Source: Akkermansiaceae bacterium UBA2367 (GTDB lineage: Bacteria; Verrucomicrobiota; Verrucomicrobiia; Verrucomicrobiales; DEV007). From it: a stretch of 12,509 nucleotides of DNA. The notes beneath the pieces are model-generated. The model made no database searches, had not been told where the DNA came from, and worked only from the letters and a program-made list of their open reading frames with translations. A program made the translations under genes and the position numbers. The first letter of the stretch is position 1. Every line of letters starts with the position of its first letter. The DNA is taken from positions 1-12,509 of the forward strand of contig DDTJ01000086.1 of NCBI GenBank assembly GCA_002344525.1, in the 5' to 3' direction. Of this stretch, positions 7,586 to 12,509 are shown piece after piece.

Positions 7586-7613
7586 GGTCGAAGTTCTCAC
7601 GAACTTCGCTACC
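7586..7613. terminator. 8-bp hairpin between convergent HAD and secretin genes
   Basis: CGAAGTTC (7589-7596) pairs perfectly with GAACTTCG (7601-7608) around the tetraloop TCAC. A further GGT/ACC pairing (7586-7588 with 7611-7613) is possible if CT is bulged. It lies in the 130 bp between two convergent stops, where a bidirectional terminator would be expected, but no T-run follows on either strand. I recall this sequence as a scattered verrucomicrobial repeat, so it may be a REP-like element rather than a terminator. Confidence 0.45.
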
Positions 7614-7644
7614 TTGGCTTGTGCGGATCTTCCACTTTCCCCCC

Positions 7645-10188
7645 TCACGGCAACGGCTGGCGGGGCGGCTTGCGCTTCCCGAAAATCTTCTGCCCGAGGC
7701 GCTTCATGGGGTTTTTCTCGACCTCGACTTCCCGCACCACTTCGGCACGGTGCAGGATCGTGGGGTTGCCCGGCTCGGGAAAAGTCTGCGCGGCTTCCCG
7801 GCCGATCTCGCCACGCACGTCCTCGTCGTAGCTGGAGAAGACCGCGTCCTGGTCGCCGCGCACGACGACGGGCTGGATGAAAATCATCAGCTCGGAGCGG
7901 GTCTTGCTCGAATTCGTGTGCTTGGCGGCGTGGCCGATGATGGGGAGGTCTTTCAGCAGGGGGATGCCGGCGTCCCTCGTGTCCTTCGACTCGGAGATGA
8001 GGCCGCCGAGGATGATGGTGGAGCGATTCGCGACGGAGACGGTGGTGTTCAGCTCCTGCTTCCCGATGACGGGGATCTCGTTCTGGTCGACGATCTGCTG
8101 GCCAACGACGCGGTCGTTGATCTGGACGATGTCGAGGGTGACCTCGTTGTTCTCGTTGATCGTGGGCAGGACCTCCAGTTTCAGCACGACATCCTTGTAG
8201 GCGACGGTGGAGCGGACGGCGTTGGGGTTGTTCGTGTCGGTGAGGGCGGTCTCGGGATAGGGCACCTCCTGGCCGGAGGTGATCTCGGCGCGCTTCCCGT
8301 TCTGCGTGTAGATGACGGGGCGGGAGAGGACTTTGAAGCGCTGCGTCTGCTCCAAGGCGGTGACGATGACGTCGAGGGATTGGCCGATCTGCCCGTAGAG
8401 GTTCAGCCCGCCGACGGGGCCGAAGGGCGTCGTCGTGATCATGTCGGCGAGGTTGGCGATGCTGCCGGGGTTGGCCACCGTGCCGAGGATGTCGCCGCGG
8501 GTGTTGATATTGCCGCTGGTGATGCCTCCGGAGCCGGGATTCTGCCCGTTCCACTTCACGAAACGCTGCAAATAATCGACGCCGAACTGGGTGTCGTCGT
8601 TGAGGGTCAGCTCGCCGATGACGGTGGCGAGATAGACCTGCACGGGGCGGCGGTCGAGGCGTTCGATCATGTCGAGCACGATCTTCTCGGACTCGCGGGT
8701 GCCGGAGACGATGATGGCGTTGGACTGGCGGTCGGCGATGACGCGGGTCTTGCCGACGAGCACGGAGATGGGGGCCACGTCGTCGAGGGGAAAGGAGATC
8801 TGGTCGGAACGACCACCGACTTCCTCGGTGGAGGTCTGCTGGGTGCGGTTCTGGTTGCTCTGCCGATTCTGGTTCGCCCCGGTCAAGGTCGAGATCTGCG
8901 AGGAGGTCACGGGGGTGGGCCGGGTCTGGATCTGGCGACCGCCCGGCAGCATCGTCTCGCCGGTGCCGGTGTCCTGGAGGACGTCGACGAGGACGGGGAG
9001 GATGTCGTTGGCCTTCACGTATTTCAGTTTCCGCTCGACGGGCTTGTGGTTTTCGAGGGGCTTGTCGAACTCCCGGATCAGCTCCAGCACGTAGGCCGCG
9101 TCGGTGGGCGAGGCGACGATCATGATGCGGTTGAGGCGGTCGTCGGGGATGAGTTGCGCTGCGGGTTGCTCGGCGGTGCCGACGCCGCTCATGACGTTGT
9201 TGGAGCGGGTGTTCTGCCGCGCCGCGTTCTGCTGCTGCCCTTGGTTGCCCTGCTGATTTTGCTGGTTCTGCTGACCTCCCTGCTGCTGCCCTTGTTGGTT
9301 CTGGTTGTTGGTTCGCGCCCCGGCGATGGTGCCTCCGCGCTCGCTCTGCCGCTGGCGCTCCTCGCGGCGGGCATCCATCGCTGCCTGGATGATCTGCGCG
9401 ACGATGTTGGCCTCGGCGAATTGGAGCTTTACGAATTCGGTGATGAGGGGCGCGTCGTCGACGGGGTGGTCGATGATGGCCTTCAGCCGGATGAGCTGCC
9501 GCACGATGGGGCTGGTCTCGGTGATGAGGAGCCCGCGCGGGTTCGTCACCGGGGTGATGCGACCGAATTCGTTCAGGACGATGTGGTTGCTGAAAATGGT
9601 GGCGGCGTCCTGGGGATCGACGAATTCGAGGGCCATGAAGAAGCCGACGAGGGACTCGCCGTCGGGCAGCAGGCTTGGGTCGGTGTAGATGACGACGCCC
9701 TCGCTGAAGGAGGGGCTGCCGCCGCCTTGGCGCGCGCCGCCGAGGAGGACCTTGACCTTGCTCTCGTCCTCGGGATCGACGACGAGGACGTAGCCGTTGA
9801 CGAGCAGGGCCGCCTCGATGAGACGGACGGCCTCGTCGCGCGAGACTTCGGACGGGGTGACGAGGCTGACCTGCGGGCCGTTGAAGATGGTGCTGTCCTT
9901 GACGATGGGCTTCCCGATGAGCCGCTCGTAGATATTGAGGATGTCGTTGACCGGGTTCAGCGGGAACTGGAGGCTGACGCGGTCCCCGGTCACGCTGGAG
10001 CCGGGGCCTCCGGGACCACCGCCGGGACGTTGCAGTTGCGAGGGGGGCTGCTGAGGCTGCCGGGGACGGTCCGCCGGGGGATCGTCCTGCGCCGACAGGG
10101 TTCCGGCCACCAGCGCGATCACCGATGCGACGGCCCACCCTGCCGCAGCGACGGTCCGCCGCAGCCTTTTGCAAATCCGGCTGTTCAT
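7645..10188 (-). CDS. gspD: Type II secretion secretin, GspD family
   Basis: The 847-residue product matches the outer-membrane secretin that forms the ring channel of type II secretion or type IV pilus systems. A signal peptide (about 1-33, cut near LSA-Q) and a Pro/Gly linker precede an N0-like domain (68-148), N1 (178-243), N2 (248-375) and N3 (about 382-510). The secretin core (about 515-777) contains VYLATVIGELTLND, the KVLSRPVIYTQNGKRAEI stretch (619-636), VPYPET (642-647), GLISESKD (729-736), the GIPLLKDLPIIG gate-lip motif (741-752) and the ending ELMIFIQPVVV. Two low-complexity inserts stand out: Gln/Asn-rich 292-327 within N2, and Gly/Gln/Asn/Thr-rich 405-460 within N3. The C-terminal tail (780-847) is charged, and its basic end resembles an S-domain-like tail, possibly for a pilotin. 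No other gsp genes lie beside it. The gene symbol is family level; PilQ-like use cannot be excluded. Confidence 0.93.
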   Translation of the reverse strand: MNSRICKRLRRTVAAAGWAVASVIALVAGTLSAQDDPPADRPRQPQQPPSQLQRPGGGPGGPGSSVTGDRVSLQFPLNPVNDILNIYERLIGKPIVKDSTIFNGPQVSLVTPSEVSRDEAVRLIEAALLVNGYVLVVDPEDESKVKVLLGGARQGGGSPSFSEGVVIYTDPSLLPDGESLVGFFMALEFVDPQDAATIFSNHIVLNEFGRITPVTNPRGLLITETSPIVRQLIRLKAIIDHPVDDAPLITEFVKLQFAEANIVAQIIQAAMDARREERQRQSERGGTIAGARTNNQNQQGQQQGGQQNQQNQQGNQGQQQNAARQNTRSNNVMSGVGTAEQPAAQLIPDDRLNRIMIVASPTDAAYVLELIREFDKPLENHKPVERKLKYVKANDILPVLVDVLQDTGTGETMLPGGRQIQTRPTPVTSSQISTLTGANQNRQSNQNRTQQTSTEEVGGRSDQISFPLDDVAPISVLVGKTRVIADRQSNAIIVSGTRESEKIVLDMIERLDRRPVQVYLATVIGELTLNDDTQFGVDYLQRFVKWNGQNPGSGGITSGNINTRGDILGTVANPGSIANLADMITTTPFGPVGGLNLYGQIGQSLDVIVTALEQTQRFKVLSRPVIYTQNGKRAEITSGQEVPYPETALTDTNNPNAVRSTVAYKDVVLKLEVLPTINENNEVTLDIVQINDRVVGQQIVDQNEIPVIGKQELNTTVSVANRSTIILGGLISESKDTRDAGIPLLKDLPIIGHAAKHTNSSKTRSELMIFIQPVVVRGDQDAVFSSYDEDVRGEIGREAAQTFPEPGNPTILHRAEVVREVEVEKNPMKRLGQKIFGKRKPPRQPLP

Positions 10189-10396
10189 GTCTGTGTTTCG
10201 ATCCCGGGAGACCGTCCGGGGCGTTCAAACCCCGCTTCGCGCCGTCCGGTGCGATTTTTCTCGGGAAAAAGCGCCGCGACTTTCTAGCGCAAGGCTTTGC
10301 CGATCACAAGCTCCGATGCGCGGTCGCGTTCATCCGCCTGTACGGAAATTTTCGGTTTTTTCGGGATGGGCGTGTGGGCATCTCCCATTTGTGGTT

Positions 10397-10415
10397 ATTC
10401 GCGAAGATTCGCGAA
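10397..10415. repeat. Direct repeat of ATTCGCGAA (two copies)
   Basis: ATTCGCGAA occurs at 10397-10405 and 10407-10415, one base apart. The core TTCGCGAA is a perfect palindrome in each copy. It lies about 210 bp upstream of the secretin start codon. It resembles the degenerate scattered repeats common in this kind of genome; an operator role is possible but unsupported. Confidence 0.6.
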
Positions 10416-10452
10416 TTCGGTCTGATGGAGGGGATTGGGGACCGCCGCCCCA

Positions 10453-10541
10453 TCTGCGTCAGTCCGCAGGCATTTGCAGCCATCTGCGTCGAAAGAAATG
10501 GGAAACGCAGATTTTCGCGGATGCCCGCAGATTGGCGCAGA
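10453..10541. repeat. Long imperfect hairpin built from ATCTGCG-type repeats
   Basis: Arms 10456-10489 and 10505-10538 are reverse complements at 24 of 34 positions, with several mismatches tolerable as G-U pairs in RNA. Three further flanking pairs extend it to 10453 and 10541. The loop is 15 nt. The arms contain ATCTGCG and CCGCAG words repeatedly, the text of a short-repeat family widespread in Verrucomicrobia and Planctomycetes (my recollection, not a search). Confidence 0.6.
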
Positions 10542-10637
10542 AGAGAAAGGAATGCGCGGGAACCAGATTGCCAGTCACTGGGAACTGCTTCCCGCAAGGG
10601 GACGAGGAGTCGGAGTATCGGAGGGAATTTTGAAATT

Positions 10638-10670
10638 GGTGCCATGCCCCTGGGAACCCGGCGCCATGCC
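10638..10670. repeat. Partial copy of the 6.5-kb palindromic repeat, with an 11-nt direct repeat
   Basis: CCTGGGAACCCGGC at 10649-10662 is identical to 6492-6505. In both places CATGCC precedes it, directly here but with 15 extra hairpin bases in between at 6477-6491. The piece is also flanked by GGTGCCATGCC (10638-10648) and GGCGCCATGCC (10660-10670), a direct repeat with one mismatch. It marks the 3' limit of the kinase-like fragment on the - strand. Confidence 0.55.
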
Positions 10671-10829
10671 GAAGGTGCCCGGCCACGTTTTCTTTATCAC
10701 GCGACGGTCGGAGTCGCGGAAGCGCACCTCGTGCTCGCTCGTCTCGTCGCTGACCAGCGGCAACGCCTCGAAGTCCGCTTCGGGAATCACCCGCCCGATG
10801 CTTTCCGCCCATCCGAAGAGCTGCCGAAC
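10665..10829 (-). pseudogene. Fragment resembling a polyvalent-protein kinase-like domain
   Basis: On the - strand this stretch encodes about 55 residues starting VRQLFGWAESIGRVIPEA and including TSEHEVRFRDSDRRVIKKTW, followed by PGTFG. The pattern of WA-E-G, then EHEV, a charged turn, a Lys/Lys-Thr strand and PG-[FY]G matches what I recall of the N-lobe of the kinase-like domain in phage and mobile-element 'polyvalent' proteins (Kinase-PolyVal type). G/C is strongly preferred at third codon positions, as in real genes. There is no believable start upstream and the frame runs into repeat sequence at about 10665, so only a fragment remains: most of the kinase (catalytic loop, C-lobe) is missing. 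The family call is from memory. Confidence 0.4.
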
Positions 10830-11013
10830 CTGAATTTCCGCGAGGCACTCTGGGATGCCATGCGGGCCTTCGGCTGGAAGCCCGAGCTGAACATCGACCT
10901 GCCCCTGCCGCCCACGCCCCCCGCCGTGCTCGCCACCCTGCGCGAGATCAGTCGGCAGATCCGGGAGCGCGACGCTGCGGAAGCGACGCCGATGCCGTCG
11001 GAAGGCTGGGCCG
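10824..11013 (+). pseudogene. Coding-like fragment of unknown family
   Basis: The + strand frame here reads smoothly, including NLNFREALWDAMRAFGWKP, ELNIDLPLPPTPPAVLATLR and EISRQIRERDAAEA, with nearly all third codon positions G or C. It looks like an amphipathic helical protein segment, perhaps a C-terminal end, but I do not recognise the family. No start codon with a plausible N-terminus precedes it, and it abuts the opposite-strand kinase-like fragment. The frame continues into the methyltransferase start without a stop. It could instead be a shadow of a damaged - strand gene. Confidence 0.25.
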
Positions 11014-11099
11014 TCGCCACATGCGGCGAAACTGTCAGATTGCCGCGCTTGCCGGGCCATGCTTGGGAGGATCACTTGTCCGGTCCGACGATCTTTCCC

Positions 11100-11515
11100 A
11101 TGTGGTTCCATCTCCTGCTCGCCTGCGCCGCCCTTCTCCTCCTGCTACCGACTCTGAACTGGATCAGCTACCGGATCATGGGCGGCATCATCCGCAACCG
11201 CCGCGAAGTCTGGGATCTCAACATCTGCTGCGGCAAGACCGACGGCGGCGGCATGAACGTCGACATCGTGAAGTACGCCGAAATCCCGAATCTCGTGGTC
11301 GCCAGCGATATCTACCGGCTGCCGTTCCGCACGAAGCAGTTCGCCCACACTCTCTGCTCGCACACCATCGAGCATGTCGAGAACCCCGATGCCTTCTTCG
11401 ACGAGCTCTCCCGGGTCTCGGAGCAAGTCACCCTCGTCGTGCCGCCGCTGTGGGATCTCGCCGCCGCGCTCAATGTGTTCGAGCACCGCTGGCTGTTCCT
11501 CACCCTCCGACTGCT
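11100..11515 (+). pseudogene. Membrane-anchored class I SAM methyltransferase, 3'-truncated
   Basis: From the ATG at 11100 the frame encodes an N-terminal hydrophobic anchor (3-19) followed by a Methyltransf_11-like Rossmann core. That core contains EVWDLNICCGKTDGGGMNVDI (motif I region, 36-56), VASDIYRLPF (67-76; acidic end of strand 2 and motif II area), CSHTIEHVENPDAFF (86-100; motif IV) and QVTLVVPPLWD (109-119). Similarity to the expected fold stops at LFLTLR (residue 137, base 11510). The frame stays open to 12044, but what follows is Arg/Pro/Ser-rich translation of repeat DNA. Relatives I recall run about 60-80 residues further. The break falls on GCTAGGAA (11514-11521 area), the same core as the window-end repeat. 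It probably once modified a lipid or small molecule at the membrane; the substrate is unknown and activity is doubtful. Confidence 0.65.
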
Positions 11516-11536
11516 AGGAATTTGCTTTTCAGCCCT

Positions 11537-11710
11537 TCACGCTCCTTCCCCCGCCGGAGGCCAGGGTCGGAGGGGGTTCAGAAAACCGGCGAGCTGCTCC
11601 GCCACCGCCCGCGGCTCTCCCGGCACCAGCCACGCGCACAAAGCCCAGCCGAGAACGGCCCATGCCGCTACGAGCAGGAAAGAACGGACGATGCAACACG
11701 GGATCCGCAT
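11537..11710 (-). CDS. Small hydrophobic ORF, possibly a truncated gene start
   Basis: The 57-residue frame begins MRIPCCIVRSFLLVAAWAVL and has a single hydrophobic helix (about 7-29) followed by GEPRAVAEQLAGFLN. It then runs into Pro/Trp-rich residues that translate the GC hairpin at 11548-11576 before the stop. The first 45 residues look like a natural signal-anchor protein start; the last dozen look like repeat read-through. So it may be the surviving 5' end of a longer gene cut at the same CTAGGAA break that ended the methyltransferase. No ribosome binding site is seen. The function is unknown and it may not be expressed. Confidence 0.3.
   Translation of the reverse strand: MRIPCCIVRSFLLVAAWAVLGWALCAWLVPGEPRAVAEQLAGFLNPLRPWPPAGEGA
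11548..11576. repeat. GC-rich hairpin at the methyltransferase break
   Basis: CCCCCGCCG (11548-11556) pairs with CGGAGGGGG (11568-11576) at 8 of 9 positions around an 11-nt loop. It starts about 30 bp after the point where the methyltransferase loses homology. The text resembles GC-rich dispersed palindromes found between genes in many high-GC genomes. Confidence 0.5.
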
Positions 11711-11766
11711 GATGACAAACGCGGGGAGAATGCCCGCCGCCTCTCCGTGGTGTCGAGCGCGGATTG

Positions 11767-11783
11767 ACCACGGAAACCACGGA
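11767..11783 (+). repeat. Direct repeat of ACCACGGA (two copies)
   Basis: ACCACGGA occurs at 11767-11774 and 11776-11783, separated by one A. ACCACGGA-type strings recur in short intergenic repeats of Verrucomicrobia and Planctomycetes, by recollection. It sits just upstream of the terminator-like hairpin and has no evident function. Confidence 0.5.
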
Positions 11784-11793
11784 TTTTCCAATG

Positions 11794-11820
11794 AAAAAAC
11801 CCGGTCACCAGCCGCCGGGT
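11794..11820 (-). terminator. Intrinsic terminator-shaped hairpin reading leftward
   Basis: On the - strand ACCCGG, a 10-nt loop and CCGGGT form a GC-rich stem followed directly by a T-run of six (complement of the A-run at 11794-11799), the classic intrinsic terminator form. The first T of the run overlaps the stem end. No - strand gene lies to its right within the window; the DNA there encodes the + strand hydrolase. It is therefore orphaned, or it acts on antisense transcription. In the + direction the stem is followed only by GGCTTT, a weak tract. Confidence 0.55.
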
Positions 11821-11859
11821 GGCTTTACATCCGCCGCGCGGCTGCGATGCTCCGGGACC

Positions 11860-12498
11860 ATGTGGAGCCTCCTCGTTCCGTTCGTCGTTTTCCCGGTGTC
11901 CTGCTTCGCCGAAAAGGTGGAAACATTCGTCGTCAAGGTGCCCGCCGGGCTTGCCGCATCCGGCGAGGTGGTCGCCACCGTGCCGGATGCCTACAATGGC
12001 GCCACCGCGTTTCCCGCGTTTCTCCTGCTGCATGGCGCGGGTGACACCGCCGCGGTATGGAACGCGAAGGGGGGCAATCTCAGAGAACTCGCCGACAAGC
12101 ACCGGCGCATCATCATCTGCCCCAGCGCCGGACCGCAGAGCTGGTACAACAATCACAATGGCTCCGAGCGCTACATCGCGCGCGACGTGATGGATGCCGC
12201 CGCAAAGCGCTACAAGCTGGACGGCGATTGCTGGATCGACGGGAACTCGATGGGCGGCTACGGCTCGCTGCGCCTGTTCGCGAATCATCCGGAGAAATTC
12301 AGTGCCGTTCTCGCCTTCAGCCCCGGCACGAAACCATCCCGCTGGATGAAAAACTGGGACATCACCAACGCGATGGGAGCGTCCGCCGCGGCAGGCGGGG
12401 AAGACACCTTCACCGATGCCTGGCTCAAGAAAGTGGAGGGGAAACCCCGGCCCGTTCTGATGGTTTGTGGATACAAGGATGGGTTTTTCCTAGATTAG
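11860..12498 (+). CDS. Secreted alpha/beta hydrolase (esterase-like), C-terminally truncated
   Basis: The 212-residue frame from the ATG at 11860 starts with a signal peptide (MWSLLVPFVVFPVSCFA, cut near residue 17). The frame is open further upstream to 11764, but that part translates a terminator-like hairpin. The domain is an alpha/beta hydrolase of the esterase D / PHB-depolymerase-like group: LLLHGAGD (55-62; oxyanion region), IIICPSAG (84-91), the nucleophile elbow GNSMGG (128-133) with S130, LAFSPG (151-156), and VLMVCGYKDGFF (199-210) where D207 fits the triad acid. The triad histidine normally follows some 40-60 residues later and is missing, because the frame ends at TAG within the CCTAGATTAG repeat at 12489-12498. 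Family members I recall are 250-290 residues long. The remaining protein is probably inactive unless the truncation is an assembly error. Confidence 0.75.
   Translation: MWSLLVPFVVFPVSCFAEKVETFVVKVPAGLAASGEVVATVPDAYNGATAFPAFLLLHGAGDTAAVWNAKGGNLRELADKHRRIIICPSAGPQSWYNNHNGSERYIARDVMDAAAKRYKLDGDCWIDGNSMGGYGSLRLFANHPEKFSAVLAFSPGTKPSRWMKNWDITNAMGASAAAGGEDTFTDAWLKKVEGKPRPVLMVCGYKDGFFLD
12481..12497 (-). repeat. Right copy of the 17-bp end repeat (inverted pair)
   Basis: Read on the - strand this is TAATCTAGGAAAAACCC, matching 4-20 at 16 of 17 positions in inverted orientation. It overlaps the premature end of the hydrolase frame and supplies its stop codon. The 19 bases from 12491 to 12509 contain stops in all three + frames (TAG at 12491, TAG at 12496, TGA at 12507). 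Confidence 0.6.
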
Positions 12499-12509
12499 GG
12501 GTGAATTGA

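Larger units (their letters stand above)
10189..11099. other. 911-bp region without an intact gene: repeats and gene fragments
   Basis: Upstream of the secretin start no promoter can be named with confidence. From 10380 to 10545 the DNA is made of short repeats (TTCGCGAA palindromes and a long ATCTGCG hairpin). A 14-nt repeat shared with the 6.5 kb element sits at 10649-10662. After that come a - strand kinase-like fragment and a + strand coding-like fragment, with no complete reading frame that I believe. A + strand frame is open from 10125 right through to 12044, but it crosses several unrelated pieces and is not a single gene. Confidence 0.65.
11516..11859. other. Interval between truncated methyltransferase and hydrolase: repeats, small ORF, terminator
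   Basis: This 344-bp stretch holds a GC hairpin (11548-11576), a 57-codon - strand ORF with a hydrophobic segment, a direct repeat of ACCACGGA (11767-11774 and 11776-11783) and a terminator-shaped hairpin facing left (11794-11820). I see no other gene in it. Confidence 0.6.

Noticed and set aside
9208..9315. Gln/Asn codon run as a CRISPR-like or tandem DNA array
   Set aside because: The repeats are irregular codons of a low-complexity protein loop with no spacer pattern.
6959..10228. A 1089-codon open frame on the - strand across the secretin and HAD genes
   Set aside because: It is the out-of-frame reading of gspD, Arg/Pro-rich without domains, and also runs antisense through the HAD gene.
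7549..10287. A 912-codon open frame on the + strand opposite the secretin gene
   Set aside because: It lies almost wholly antisense to gspD, is built of Asp/Gly/Val-rich text typical of the complement of a high-GC gene, and shows no domain.
10125..12044. One 639-residue + strand protein covering the whole mosaic region
   Set aside because: Only residues about 326-462 resemble a known fold; the rest translates repeats and antisense sequence. It overlaps the secretin start.
4..12497. A 12.5-kb transposon bounded by the 17-bp inverted repeats
   Set aside because: No transposase, integrase or target-site duplication is visible, and the content is mainly housekeeping genes.

Overview
The window is a 12.5 kb, GC-rich bacterial segment. 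Gene styles point to Verrucomicrobiota or a relative in the PVC group. They include a GYF_2-domain membrane protein, a LysR-like regulator with an unusual helix-turn-helix, an RG-rich hypothetical protein beside hemL, and a lone type II secretin with Gln/Asn-rich inserts. No chosen start has a clear Shine-Dalgarno sequence, and the gaps carry many short palindromic repeats. The phylum call is inference from recalled families; no search was run.

Left block (about 180-5340): a secreted polysaccharide deacetylase lipoprotein and a GYF_2 membrane protein lie on the + strand, 12 bp apart and probably co-transcribed. They converge on a - strand pair: hemL (glutamate-1-semialdehyde aminomutase, C5 route to 5-aminolevulinate), then 32 bp downstream a 632-residue hypothetical protein with an RG-rich N-terminus and two conserved-looking blocks. 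HemL is divergent from a LysR-like regulator gene (5503-6408). Their 164 bp gap holds a perfect 26-bp inverted repeat.

Middle block (6409-10188): a 437 bp gap contains a nested, multi-hairpin repeat of about 200 bp and a short heptamer tandem. A beta-phosphoglucomutase-like HAD phosphatase follows, convergent with a large gene for a GspD-type outer-membrane secretin. No other secretion genes are in view.

Right block (10189-12509): this stretch looks like a mosaic of broken pieces set among dispersed repeats. It has an apparent fragment of a phage/mobile-element 'polyvalent' kinase-like protein (- strand), a coding-like + strand fragment of unknown family, a membrane-anchored SAM methyltransferase that loses homology near 11510, a tiny - strand membrane ORF, and a secreted esterase-like alpha/beta hydrolase truncated before its catalytic histidine. 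The methyltransferase and hydrolase breaks coincide with a CTAGGAA motif. A 17-bp version of that motif (16/17 match) is also present as an inverted pair at the two ends of the window. This could be a short mobile or recombination signal or an assembly artefact; it is the observation most worth following up.

No tRNA, rRNA, CRISPR array, transposase or integrase was seen. I found no clear new defence or secretion system.
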